NCBI RefSeq assembly: GCF_000424285.1
Contig: NZ_AUJP01000004.1
Location: 186,001 to 250,000 of the forward strand
Direction of reading: 5' to 3'
Source: Butyrivibrio sp. MB2005
GTDB taxonomy: Bacteria; Bacillota; Clostridia; Lachnospirales; Lachnospiraceae
Length of the DNA: 64,000 bases
The translations under genes and the position numbers were made by a program. The notes below the pieces were generated by a model that made no database searches, was not told the origin of the DNA, and worked only from the letters and a program-made list of their open reading frames with translations. How positions within the stretch are numbered: the stretch's first letter is position 1; each line of letters begins with the position of its first letter. Shown here piece by piece: positions 42,765 to 50,919 of this stretch.

Positions 42765-44375
42765 TTACTTTTTCTTTGAAGACTTCTTAGATTTATCAGA
42801 TTTCCCTTTGAGGGGGTCCGCATGTGTAGCCGTATCCCAACCTTCACTAATCGGAACACCCCATTTGGTCTTAGCTTTCTTTTTAGCTTTGCCTTTAGCT
42901 GAAATATTCTTGATGAATTTCTTGGCATAAGATCCTTGTTCGTAAGTCTTTACTGTAATCTGCTTTTTGTCTTTCTTAAAAGCGTTCTTGTCGATTTTGA
43001 TTTCAGCATAAGCTCCGTAAAGCTGGAACTCTTTCAGTTTTGTACATCCGGAGAAGGCACCTTTACTTATGCGTTTCTTGGTCTTTGAGGTGATGGGGCA
43101 GCTTCTTTTGAAGATATCATCTTTTTCATAAGCTTTGAGCGCATTGGATCCCCATGCAACGACTTTAAGATTCTTACAGTTTTTGAAACAGTCAGTAGGA
43201 ATTTCCTTTACAGAATCGGGAATATACGCATAATGTATATCGCTTCTGTTCTTGAAAGCTCCGGGTGCGATACTGGTTACAATAAACCATTCATGGTTGT
43301 AACGGCAGTATGCGAACATTCTGAAATCAAACTCTGCAAGTTTGTTATTTTCAAGAGACGTATATCTGTTACTGGGATCGTTCAGCCAGACCATTCCGCC
43401 GCCCGCCCGACTATTATCCATACGTCTGTCATCGATATAATCTGAGATTGCATAAACGCTGAACGCTGTTGAGTTAGACGCAATACCTCTTTGTGGCCCT
43501 GAAAACGCCCAAAGATTAAAAGCACTCGCGTCTTCCCATTCTAGATCACTGGGTATGTCCCATGATTCATATCCGATAATTTGCACTTCACCGAAGGTGC
43601 TTCCTGTTCCGGCTTTGGTCACGCGATAATGGATCATATCTCCTTTTTCCCAAAACTGTGTTCCGACAGGTGCAAGCCATCCATCTTCTTCAAGTTCTTT
43701 TGCAGTCCAATCCCAGCTTTCGCCACGTATCATTCCAAACATAGCTTCCTTGCTGTCCGCATCTGCCCAGTTTGGTGTTCCGAGTATAGATTTTGGTGAA
43801 CCTTCGCGATAACTGGATGTTGACTGATTATTAGCTGCATTAGAATTATTGTTAGAATTATTTTGATAGCCAGGAATTGCCTCATCTGTTTGACTTATAG
43901 CCTTAGATATAGCATCTTGACGTGCCTTTTCCTCTTCTTCGAGCTTCTTTTTTTGCTCGCCAACATACTTCATGCATTCACTGTATGTTCCATACTCCTC
44001 ATATAGGTTGCTCTTCTTATCTTCCGGTTTGTCTGACCATTTGTAAGTGTCATTGGAGTAATGAAATAGTGCATTATACTCCATATCCTTAGCAAGCTGG
44101 TTGTACTCATCCTCGGTAAGCTGTTCCAGGAGACAATATAATTCATACGGATGGTTAACAAGGTAGCTGTCAAACCATACATACTGTACATCTTCAGTAT
44201 CATAGCTGTCTTTTCTTTTTATAGTTTCAAGTCCAGCCTTAAGCTGGTTATAGGCGTCTGCCGATGCATGGGATGTAATAGAAAACCCTGCGAATGCTCC
44301 CATGCAAAGTGCAAAGGCAAGGCTAAAGGCTAAAAGCCTGTTCCTTATTCTGTTGTTTTTGCTGTTCTTGTTCAT
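42765..44375 (-). CDS. Secreted BspA-like leucine-rich repeat (LRR_5) protein
   Basis: 536 residues from ATG 44375, whose GAGGGA site overlaps an unlikely ATG 15 bp upstream. Signal peptide KNNRIRNRLLAFSLAFALCM.. to about residue 40. The central region (190-330) is an unassigned domain with many Trp and Tyr (ESWDWTAKELEEDGW, AFNLWAFSGPQRG). LRR_5 repeats of the BspA type follow (APGAFKNRSDIHYAYIPDSV, DCFKNCKNLKVV, GAFSGCTKLKEFQL, NAFKKDKKQITV). The tail is strongly basic (Lys-rich), which may bind wall polymers. Probable surface adhesin or binding protein carried by the island. Confidence 0.78.
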   Translation of the reverse strand: MNKNSKNNRIRNRLLAFSLAFALCMGAFAGFSITSHASADAYNQLKAGLETIKRKDSYDTEDVQYVWFDSYLVNHPYELYCLLEQLTEDEYNQLAKDMEYNALFHYSNDTYKWSDKPEDKKSNLYEEYGTYSECMKYVGEQKKKLEEEEKARQDAISKAISQTDEAIPGYQNNSNNNSNAANNQSTSSYREGSPKSILGTPNWADADSKEAMFGMIRGESWDWTAKELEEDGWLAPVGTQFWEKGDMIHYRVTKAGTGSTFGEVQIIGYESWDIPSDLEWEDASAFNLWAFSGPQRGIASNSTAFSVYAISDYIDDRRMDNSRAGGGMVWLNDPSNRYTSLENNKLAEFDFRMFAYCRYNHEWFIVTSIAPGAFKNRSDIHYAYIPDSVKEIPTDCFKNCKNLKVVAWGSNALKAYEKDDIFKRSCPITSKTKKRISKGAFSGCTKLKEFQLYGAYAEIKIDKNAFKKDKKQITVKTYEQGSYAKKFIKNISAKGKAKKKAKTKWGVPISEGWDTATHADPLKGKSDKSKKSSKKK

Positions 44376-44600
44376 TTTATATTCCCTCATGATATGAAAA
44401 TAGTGATAGTTACACCAACTCTTTCTTCAAACCAAAATCACAATAACATATTGATGCTATATATGCAATATAATTCTAATATATTATCGTTTCTGGCTAT
44501 GCAATATCGTAGTTGCATTTATGGCATATTTCTATCATACAACATATTCAAATGTGGTCATAAAATATATTTGAAAGGTGTTGAAAATAGGTATAATCGC

Positions 44601-44789
44601 ATGAATTCAGAATCAAAATTAGTAATAAGAAAAAGAGCCGGAGAAGAAGGCTTCAAGAATTTCAGTATCAGAGTTCCTAATGAGATTGTTAATAAATTAG
44701 ATGAGATTTCCCAGAGAGCAAACGTAAGTCGCAATGAGCTGATCTCCATCATGCTTGATTATGCCATTGAGCATTGCGAAATCAAGTAA
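44601..44789 (+). CDS. Small ribbon-helix-helix (CopG/Arc-like) protein
   Basis: 62 residues from ATG 44601; a longer frame from 44394 adds an implausible hydrophobic, Cys/Tyr-rich N-terminus. FSIRVPNEIVNKLDEISQRA then NVSRNELISIMLDYAIEH is a classic ribbon-helix-helix: one beta strand that reads DNA and two helices for dimerisation. Such proteins repress their own operon, often as antitoxins, but no toxin gene follows. The ribosome binding site is poor and a TATAAT lies only 8 bp upstream, so a near-leaderless transcript is possible. Confidence 0.65.
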   Translation: MNSESKLVIRKRAGEEGFKNFSIRVPNEIVNKLDEISQRANVSRNELISIMLDYAIEHCEIK

Positions 44790-44921
44790 TGGCATATCAC
44801 CATAAATCAGATTAATTATCATCAGTAAGCTTTATCAAAATTTCTATTTGTTGACCAATCATTGACCAAAAAAATCCATCTTGCGAAGCCAGTAAACAAG
44901 CGGGGGAGACCTGATTATTGC

Positions 44922-44953
44922 AAGGCGCGTGGCATCATATTACGTGCCTTTTT
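44922..44953 (+). terminator. Hairpin upstream of tRNA cluster
   Basis: AAGGCGCGT and ACGTGCCTT (9 bp, one G-U) followed by TTT. Confidence 0.5.
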
Positions 44954-44995
44954 AAAAGCTTTATAAAAGTTTTTTAAAAAATTTAAAATTACTCA

Positions 44996-45024
44996 TTGAC
45001 AGTATTTAATCTCTAATATATAAT
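44996..45024 (+). promoter_or_regulatory. Promoter of the tRNA Arg-His-Gln-Lys cluster
   Basis: TTGACA (44996-45001), 17 nt, TATAAT (45019-45024), both consensus, about 30 bp before the first tRNA. Confidence 0.9.
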
Positions 45025-45053
45025 CTGTAGATGTCGCTATGAGTTGCGAATAT

Positions 45054-45127
<74 letters not shown>

Positions 45128-45164
45128 TTTAAGACTAAGAGATCAATCTTAGTCTTATATATAT

Positions 45165-45239
45165 GGTGGGTATGGCGCAGTTGGTTAGCGCGCCAGATTG
45201 TGGTTCTGGAGACCGTGGGTTCGAGTCCCACTATCCACC
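45165..45239 (+). tRNA. tRNA-His (anticodon GTG)
   Basis: 75 nt including the His-specific extra G at -1 opposite C73; acceptor GTGGGTA/TATCCAC, anticodon loop TTGTGGT with GTG. Confidence 0.95.
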
Positions 45240-45322
45240 CTTTTTTATTTAGGGCGGTAATTCGATATTTAAAAATGACTTAATTCGGGTTATCATTAAG
45301 TAAGCACATCTGCTGTGTATGA

Positions 45323-45394
45323 TGGGCTATCGCCAAGCGGTAAGGCACAGCACTTTGACTGCTGCACTCGTGGGTTCGAATCCCGCTAGCCCAG
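45323..45394 (+). tRNA. tRNA-Gln (anticodon TTG)
   Basis: 72 nt: acceptor TGGGCTA/TAGCCCA, anticodon loop CTTTGAC with TTG, discriminator G. Confidence 0.95.
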
Positions 45395-45430
45395 TTTTGA
45401 TATATCACTGCTAAGGCAGTTCATATATAT

Positions 45431-45503
45431 GAGATACTAGCTCAGTTGGTAGAGCACTTGACTTTTAATCAAGTTGTCGTGGGTTCGATTCCCACGTGTC
45501 TCA
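45431..45503 (+). tRNA. tRNA-Lys (anticodon TTT), attachment-site host
   Basis: 73 nt: acceptor GAGATAC/GTGTCTC, anticodon loop CTTTTAA with TTT, discriminator A. Its last 23 bases plus ATTAG (45481-45507) recur exactly at 47685-47711 and 50845-50871, so this tRNA is the integration site of the following islands. Confidence 0.95.
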
Positions 45504-45507
45504 TTAG
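45481..45507 (+). repeat. att core, copy 1 (in tRNA-Lys 3' end)
   Basis: 27-bp sequence from the T-loop (GGGTTCGATTCCCACG) through the tRNA end and four bases beyond; identical copies lie at 47685 and 50845. Confidence 0.9.
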
Positions 45508-45515
45508 GTTTAAAG

Positions 45516-45553
45516 CTCTGAAATGTAGATTTTATCTATGTTTCAGAGTTTTT
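45516..45553 (+). terminator. Terminator after tRNA-Lys
   Basis: CTCTGAAA..TAGAT-TTT-ATCTA..TTTCAGAG followed by TTTTT. Confidence 0.8.
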
Positions 45554-45571
45554 CTTTTTCAAAAAAGTTGA

Positions 45572-46486
45572 TTACCAAACGATTGTTATGATTACCGTTT
45601 AAGAAACCATAATGATCTCGACGGCTATTACAGCATCTCCTGTACCAGATATCCCACGGCAACAGGTACGACATACACCTATGCATACCTTCGCCCTGGA
45701 TATACCGATAATGGCAAGGTAGCTCCTACCGGAGTATCCTTCACATCACCGGCACTTACAAAGCACTTCAACACATCAGATTACAGCAGGCAGACGATAG
45801 AGTGTCATGTAGGTGATACTTTCACTCTTGCACATACAGTAAGCCCTAATAACGTAGATCAGTCATATCTTGCAACGATATATTATAGTCTTGGGGATGA
45901 GCAGTCTGCGGTACTCAGACTTTCAGGAAATACAGTCACAGCAATGGCTCCCGGAACAGAATCAGTATATGTCACAGCATGGTCTGGCGATGGAAACAAT
46001 GCCTACGGGCCTTATTATGACTGCTTCGACCTTCACGTCCTTGCTGACGGTGAACAAAGCTCAGGAAGTACGCAGGGAAGTTCTTCATCAGAAGATGGAA
46101 ACAGCCAGCCTTCCACACAGCCATCAGGAAGCAGCCAGAATTCTACTGCCCAGGACATAAAGGAATCTGATGAATCTGCTAACGTGGACAGTAGTGTCCC
46201 TACACCAAAGAAGCTATCCGTAAAAGCAGACGGAAAGAAAGCTACGATCAAGTGGAAGAAGCAGACTAAGAATACCAAGGGCTACGAGATCCAGTACAGT
46301 ACCGATAGGAACTTTAAGGATAACGTCAAGAAGACTTCCGTTAAGAAGTCGGCTACTTCAAAGACTATAAAGAAACTGAAGGCCGGTAAGACCTATTATG
46401 TGAGGATCCGTACCAAGTACAAGAAGGATGGTAAGACTGTTTATTCCGAGTGGAGTAAGGTTAAGAAAGTAAAGATCAGTAAGTAA
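45572..46486 (+). pseudogene. 5'-truncated exported protein with Ig-like and fibronectin III domains
   Basis: An open frame of 304 codons begins right after the left junction motif TTGATTACC with no start codon until ATG 45944. Translation from 45572 gives coherent protein (YYSISCTRYPTATGTTYTYA, GVSFTSPALTKHF, AWSGDGNNAYGPYYD), an Ig/cadherin-like region, then a Ser/Gln-rich linker and a C-terminal fibronectin III domain (KATIKWKKQTKNTKGYEIQY, GKTYYVRIRTKY, YSEWSKVKKVKISK). The signal peptide and N-terminal part are missing, so it was cut by recombination at the tRNA site. Confidence 0.7.
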
Positions 46487-46646
46487 TCATAAGACAGCAT
46501 ATGTGATGGATTCATTTATGATTTTTTGTGCTCCCTGTGATTACTGATTATATATCAGTGCCATTTGATTTTAACAAAAACAATTAGATTCTTGCACAAC
46601 ATGATATAATATAAGTAGTAATATTTTTTAAAGGATGTAGTTTTGA

Positions 46647-47264
46647 ATGCAAAGAAGTATTATTGCACAGAAGAAAAGAAACAGGCCTATAGCAATAACA
46701 GATGTAGCTATAAATAAGGTACCACAGACTCATATATTTGGCTTTTCAAATGAACAGAACATGTTCATACAGGAAATGCATAAGGAGGTATTAAGGAAGG
46801 CTAAAGATCTTTGTAAAGAGAATAATAGCAAAAGCATGGAAGTTGTCATTTTGCTGGATACTCATACATGGGACAGTTGGATTGTTGAAGGAAAGAAGGA
46901 CAATATCGTAGATATTAAGGATAATCCGGAAGCAAAAACCATTCTTGATACGAGTACGAAAAATTCACTGATTTTGTTGCATAATCATCCAAGTACTGGT
47001 ACATTTTCAGCAAAGGACTTAAGAACTTTTTGTAATAATGATTCACTATATATTATGACCGTAGTTGGGAATGATGGATCTGTATATGTATTGGTCAAGG
47101 ATGTTGGCTTTGATCCCAGCGGTGTATTGATTGAATATGGTAAACTTGCAGAACAGTATAAGGCGCAGGGAAAGAAGTATAATGCAACAATGGCTGTAAA
47201 GTATATTTTAAAGAATGCCGAGAAGTATAATATGAAGTACAAGAAAGGTAGGAAAAAGATATGA
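46647..47264 (+). CDS. JAB/MPN-domain metalloprotease-like protein
   Basis: 205 residues. Residues 105-150 hold a JAMM-type metal motif: LLHNHPSTGTFSAKDLRTF with His112, His114, Ser121 and Asp124, and an upstream Glu65 in MEVVILLD. This pattern is close to JAB domains at the C-termini of phage MuF proteins and polymorphic toxins, and related to RadC. The C-terminus is Lys/Tyr-rich. RBS AAAGGATG. The last 4 bp overlap the next gene, which suggests a two-gene module, possibly effector plus partner. Activity is inferred. Confidence 0.65.
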   Translation: MQRSIIAQKKRNRPIAITDVAINKVPQTHIFGFSNEQNMFIQEMHKEVLRKAKDLCKENNSKSMEVVILLDTHTWDSWIVEGKKDNIVDIKDNPEAKTILDTSTKNSLILLHNHPSTGTFSAKDLRTFCNNDSLYIMTVVGNDGSVYVLVKDVGFDPSGVLIEYGKLAEQYKAQGKKYNATMAVKYILKNAEKYNMKYKKGRKKI

Positions 47265-47548
47265 AGAAGCAACAGAATAAAATATCAAAGCCTCAACCTT
47301 TTATCGCACCTGGATCAGAAAAGAAGCTTACAGAGGAAGAACTCAAGAAGCGTCAGGTTAGATTTGAAAGACTTGAAAAGATTGGTGAAAATCATACCGT
47401 TGTCAAAAGCGAGGAATATGAGGATGGTGAAACAGAGAATCCGTATAGAATTAAGGCGATGGTAATGATAAATCAGGATAAGGATGTTCCTGAAGAACTT
47501 ATTAAGCAGATTGAGGAATACGATAAAGAAATATTGAAAATGGGGTAA
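47261..47548 (+). CDS. Small acidic partner of the JAB protein
   Basis: 95 residues, ATGA-type overlap with the upstream gene. No recognised domain. N-terminal Lys/Pro-rich segment (NKISKPQPFIAPGSEKKL), then a charged helix and a short beta region (NPYRIKAMVMINQDKDVPEE). Could be an immunity or antitoxin-like protein, an inference from the coupling only. Confidence 0.5.
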   Translation: MKKQQNKISKPQPFIAPGSEKKLTEEELKKRQVRFERLEKIGENHTVVKSEEYEDGETENPYRIKAMVMINQDKDVPEELIKQIEEYDKEILKMG

Positions 47549-47602
47549 CCCTGAAAAGCACATGGAAAGCTCTCTTAATTGAGGGCTTTTTATTTGTTTG
47601 GG

Positions 47603-47711
47603 TTGATTACCAACTTGATTACCATGAGACACAACCGATGCTGGGAAGCTCCTTTCTTACTGGATTTCTTAAAAAAGACTAGGCGGGTTCGATTCCCACG
47701 TGTCTCATTAG
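47603..47711 (+). repeat. Island A right end: arm motifs plus att copy 2
   Basis: 109 bp: two TTGATTACCAA/TTGATTACCAT motifs, a conserved middle (GGATTTCTTAAAAAAGA) and the 27-bp tRNA-Lys att core (47685-47711). About 90 percent identical by eye to 50763-50871, same length. Confidence 0.85.
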
Positions 47712-47720
47712 ATACATGAA

Positions 47721-47752
47721 ACCTCAGATTTTATCTGAGGTTTTATTTTTTT
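47721..47752 (+). terminator. Terminator at start of island B
   Basis: ACCTCAGAT-TTT-ATCTGAGGT then TTTATTTTTTT. Each att copy here is followed by its own terminator. Confidence 0.8.
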
Positions 47753-47979
47753 CTCGGATTCTTGATAATGAAATTTAGCGCTTGATCATTTTGGAAATAA
47801 GGATATTTGTAATAAAATGGTAGGGGACATTCTTTATGATCGGAATTGTAATGGGTTAAGTAATGCAAAATTGATTTTTGTGTCAACTCGAAGTAAAGCG
47901 GTAAAAACACAATAGTTCCGAAAAGGAAGTGAGTCTAAAAATCAAGATCAAATAAATACAGGATAATTGGAGGGAAAAT
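47753..47979. other. Non-coding start of island B
   Basis: About 230 bp without a gene. It probably holds the promoter of the secreted-protein gene; I see no clear -35/-10 pair. Confidence 0.4.
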
Positions 47980-48825
47980 ATGAGGAAATATTTATCAATT
48001 ACACAACATCTGTTTTATTTAGCAGTTGCGTTATTAGTGTTTTATTCAACACACATATTTGCGAGCGCTGCAGATGAAGCTGGTATTCCGTTCACTACCA
48101 CAACAATTCAGGTAGGGCAGAAGATAACACGCACATTTCCAAAGATAGAGGGAAAGAACTGGCGAGCAAGCGGACGGACTGACCATCTTATGCTAACAAT
48201 CCCGGAAGATGGATTTTATCATATTGACCTAAAGCTTGATACCTGGTGGAAAACAGCCAGATTCTTTATTCAGTATCAGGAAGACATAGATGCTTTCTAT
48301 CCAAATAATTCATGGAAAAACATAGGTGAAGGTTATGGTCTTGAAGGCATGGAGCGTATGCTCTACAAAGCAGGGACCTATAAAATAGAGCTAACAACAC
48401 TTTGTGATGAATTGACTTACACTCTTAGGGTTGACAGAGATGAACTGCCCAAAATGAAAGTCACAAAGGTGAAAGCTATAAAGAATAACAAAATCCAGTT
48501 AGATATGACCTGTTCCGGTAATAACTATTATGATTTTCAAGTGCAGTATTCTACTGATAAACAATTCTCAAAGAATGTGAAGACTGTATTCGTAGATAAT
48601 AAAAAATTTAGATATAAAAAATCAAAAGTATCTGTCTTGATAAAGAAACCAAAGAAGGGAAAAACTTATTATTTTAGAGTACGTCAGATATATGGACATC
48701 CCAAGAGTTCCTGGTTTAGCAGTAAACATTATACAGGACGTGAGACAAATTACTACAAAATGTTAAGTAAAGATATTAAGGATTACTCTAAGTGGTCAAA
48801 TATCAAGAAAATGAAAGTAAAATAA
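47980..48825 (+). CDS. Exported protein with C-terminal fibronectin III-like domain
   Basis: 281 residues, RBS TTGGAGGGAAAAT. Signal peptide to about residue 31 (LAVALLVFYSTHIFASAA). Residues 35-155 form a beta-rich domain similar to pre-peptidase C-terminal type folds (TDHLMLTIPEDGFYHIDLKL, MLYKAGTYKIELTTL). Residues 160-281 resemble the fibronectin domain of the truncated gene in island A (YDFQVQYSTDKQFSKNVKTV, GKTYYFRVRQIYG, YSKWSNIKKMKVK). The basic end is shared by both. Likely binds carbohydrate or wall; unproven. Confidence 0.7.
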   Translation: MRKYLSITQHLFYLAVALLVFYSTHIFASAADEAGIPFTTTTIQVGQKITRTFPKIEGKNWRASGRTDHLMLTIPEDGFYHIDLKLDTWWKTARFFIQYQEDIDAFYPNNSWKNIGEGYGLEGMERMLYKAGTYKIELTTLCDELTYTLRVDRDELPKMKVTKVKAIKNNKIQLDMTCSGNNYYDFQVQYSTDKQFSKNVKTVFVDNKKFRYKKSKVSVLIKKPKKGKTYYFRVRQIYGHPKSSWFSSKHYTGRETNYYKMLSKDIKDYSKWSNIKKMKVK

Positions 48826-48999
48826 CTTCCTACCAAAAACGTAATAAAGGCAGACATATGAATGTGACTATGTCTGCCTTTTGTTTATACTTATTTCCTT
48901 AAGACACTTCAAGCTTTTCCTCCTATGAGAATTTGTATTTTTTTTAGAAAACTAACGAACGCAATATGATAAGGTTTTTGTTAGAGGGGGAAATGAAAT

Positions 49000-49344
49000 A
49001 TGAATTCAACAACAAAAGGCATTTACAAAACGAAAAAAAGAAGCAGTAGAGTATTATCAGTGACAATCATTACGGCGATTCCGGGATTAAATATAGGCGT
49101 TAGCATATTAAATGCAGTTATCGCTGGTGGAATAGTAGCTGCTGTAGGTGAGGTTTCAGTATATGCGTTTGAACAGGTCTACTTAGGAAAGAAATCTCTA
49201 GAAGATCTTGATTGGATAACAAAACTTGCAAAGGGATTCATAGATACGCTAACAAAGGTACTTGAACAGTTGGGCGATGGTGCTAGCAAAGAACAGATTT
49301 CAAAAGCTATCATTAAAGCTATTAAAAATGCAAAATGGGTTTAA
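49000..49344 (+). CDS. Small DUF697-like membrane-associated protein
   Basis: 114 residues. The hydrophobic stretch ITAIPGLNIGVSILNAVIAG followed by GIVAAVGEVSVYAFEQVY and KKSLEDLDWITKLAKGF is like the C-terminal domain attached to dynamin-like or Era-type GTPases (DUF697/YcjF), but here stands alone without a GTPase. It may be a remnant or an independent membrane peptide. RBS AGAGGGGGAAATGA. Followed 18 bp later by a nucleotidyltransferase gene. Confidence 0.5.
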   Translation: MNSTTKGIYKTKKRSSRVLSVTIITAIPGLNIGVSILNAVIAGGIVAAVGEVSVYAFEQVYLGKKSLEDLDWITKLAKGFIDTLTKVLEQLGDGASKEQISKAIIKAIKNAKWV

Positions 49345-49362
49345 TGAATATAATGAGGTTTA

Positions 49363-49623
49363 ATGTATCTGATTTTTGGATCAAGTATAGATGATCGTTG
49401 TACCGAAGATTCAGATATAGATCTTGCAATCTTTGGAAATCAGACAAGGTATAAATGTCTGAATTCGAAAGAGTATAGGCAATTTGCAGAGAATCTGTAT
49501 TCTTTTGATAATTTTAGCCAATCTTATGATTTGTTGTATTTCAAGACAGGGAATACATATTCAGGACTTATTATAAATGATATCAATAATGGGGAGGTCC
49601 TTTATGTCAGGGAAGGCGAATAA
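49363..49623 (+). CDS. Minimal nucleotidyltransferase domain (MNT-like), N-terminally short
   Basis: 86 residues. LIFGSSIDDRCTEDSDIDLAIFG matches the GSx9-10DxD metal motif of small nucleotidyltransferases (MNT antitoxins and relatives), but the first helix normally preceding it is missing and stops lie directly upstream in frame. No HEPN partner is next to it. It is probably a fragment or a degraded antitoxin; an active minimal enzyme is less likely. Confidence 0.55.
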   Translation: MYLIFGSSIDDRCTEDSDIDLAIFGNQTRYKCLNSKEYRQFAENLYSFDNFSQSYDLLYFKTGNTYSGLIINDINNGEVLYVREGE

Positions 49624-49689
49624 CTGAAAATGGTTGATGTGGGATATCTGCATGACAGTTAGTTGAGCCCTATGATGAGTGAGTAAATT

Positions 49690-50766
49690 ATGAAAAATAA
49701 TAATTCAATTAAAAATACTATAGTAGCAGATGATGAATATTACAAATGGATTGAGAATATTAGCGTAAGATATAAGAATAGTCAGATTAAAGCTGCCGTT
49801 TCGGTAAATAAAGAACTGATAGCTTTTTATTGGAGCCTCGGAAAGGACATTGTTTCCCTTGAAGCTGAAAAGAAATATGGAAGTGGTTTTTATGAGACTT
49901 TAAGTAAGGATTTAAAGAAAAAGCTTCCCGGAATTAAAGGCTTTGCGAGTTCTAATCTTCGGTATATGGTTAAGTTTTATAATTTATATTCAACAACAAA
50001 TTTCCCACAAGTTGTGGGAAAAGCGAAAGACAACAATTTCCCACAACTTGTGGGAGAATTATCTTTGGATGAATTGTTTGGCGTTCCGTGGGGGCATCAT
50101 CGAGTAATTATAGATCGATGCAAGGGTGATAGCGAAAAAGCAAGTTTCTTTGTAAGAAAAACAATCCAAAACAACTGGTCCAGAGCAGTTCTTGAAAACT
50201 TTTTGGATACTGATTTATTTGCAAGACAGGGAAAAGCAATATCGAATTTTGAGTATGCTTTACCTGCACCACAGAGTGATCTTGCTCAAGAAATGACAAA
50301 AGATCCATATAATTTTGATTTTCTTGCAATCCAGGAAGATTATGATGAAAAGCAATTAAAAGATGCATTGGTAGAAAATGTTATTAAATTTCTTCTGGAA
50401 TTGGGTAAAGGGTTTGCTTTCGTGGGAAGGGAGTATCCGTTACCAATAGATGGAACGGAGGAATATATCGATCTTTTGTTTTACCACTTATGGCTACACT
50501 GTTATGTTGTCGTTGAAGTTAAGGTAAAAGCATTTAAAGCCAGCGATATAGGTCAAACAGCAACTTATGTTGCAATAGCTGATGATTTAATAAGGAGAGA
50601 AGGAGATAACAAGACAATCGGATTAATTATATGTAAGAGTAAGAATAATATTCTTGCGAAATATTCTGTAAGTACTTCAAATGAGCCAATAGGAATATCC
50701 GAATATGAGTTGTCAAATCTGCTTCCTTCACCAGAAGAGATAGAGCAAAAACTTAGTATGGATTGA
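49690..50766 (+). CDS. DUF1016/YhcG-family PD-(D/E)XK nuclease
   Basis: 358 residues. N-terminal DUF1016 domain (KAAVSVNKELIAFYWSLGKD, FASSNLRYMVKFYNLY, VPWGHHRVIID) and a C-terminal nuclease core with the Asp in EEYIDLLFYHLWLHC and VVVEVKVKAF (ExK). A 30-residue insert at about 97-125 repeats NFPQVVGK/NFPQLVGE; its DNA has two copies of a 15-bp palindrome. The family is often linked to mobile DNA and defence loci. The stop codon lies inside the arm motif of the island end. Confidence 0.85.
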   Translation: MKNNNSIKNTIVADDEYYKWIENISVRYKNSQIKAAVSVNKELIAFYWSLGKDIVSLEAEKKYGSGFYETLSKDLKKKLPGIKGFASSNLRYMVKFYNLYSTTNFPQVVGKAKDNNFPQLVGELSLDELFGVPWGHHRVIIDRCKGDSEKASFFVRKTIQNNWSRAVLENFLDTDLFARQGKAISNFEYALPAPQSDLAQEMTKDPYNFDFLAIQEDYDEKQLKDALVENVIKFLLELGKGFAFVGREYPLPIDGTEEYIDLLFYHLWLHCYVVVEVKVKAFKASDIGQTATYVAIADDLIRREGDNKTIGLIICKSKNNILAKYSVSTSNEPIGISEYELSNLLPSPEEIEQKLSMD

Positions 50767-50871
50767 TTACCAAATTGATTACCAAAGACACGACCGATGT
50801 GCGGGAACCTCCTTCCTTACTGGATTTCTTAAAAAAGATTAGGTGGGTTCGATTCCCACGTGTCTCATTAG
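50763..50871 (+). repeat. Island B right end: arm motifs plus att copy 3
   Basis: 109 bp: TTGATTACCAAATTGATTACC, a conserved middle and the 27-bp tRNA-Lys att core at 50845-50871. Confidence 0.85.
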
Positions 50872-50908
50872 AAAAGACCGTTCAGTCGATTGGCTGAACG
50901 GTCTTTTT
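50872..50908. terminator. Bidirectional terminator after island B / pepF
   Basis: AAAAGACCGTTCAG pairs with CTGAACGGTCTTTT (14 bp, 8-nt loop). Confidence 0.9.
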
Positions 50909-50919
50909 GTCTGCTGATT

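Larger units (their letters stand above)
42242..44897. mobile_element. Possible island at tRNA-Gly (no integrase)
   Basis: Bounded by the direct repeat AAGCGGGGGAGACCT (42227-42241 and 44898-44912). TTGACCAA occurs near the left end (about 42373) and a TTGACCAA/TTGACCAA pair lies just inside the right end (about 44852-44871), as arm sites would. Cargo is an LRR surface protein and a small RHH regulator. The repeat is only 15 bp and is not itself the tRNA 3' end, so this call is tentative. Confidence 0.4.
45508..47711. mobile_element. tRNA-Lys island A (integrase-less)
   Basis: Bounded by att copies 1 and 2. Contains a 5'-truncated fibronectin-domain gene, a JAB-domain gene and a small coupled gene. 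TTGATTACC arm-like motifs occur at the left junction (about 45568) and twice before the right att. No recombinase gene is present. Confidence 0.7.
47712..50871. mobile_element. tRNA-Lys island B (integrase-less)
   Basis: Bounded by att copies 2 and 3. Cargo: an exported fibronectin-like protein, a DUF697-like membrane protein, a minimal nucleotidyltransferase and a DUF1016 nuclease. No recombinase. The A/T content looks higher than in the flanking chromosome. Confidence 0.7.

Noticed and set aside
45431..50871. Complete prophage or ICE at tRNA-Lys
   Set aside because: No integrase, structural, replication or conjugation genes between the att copies.
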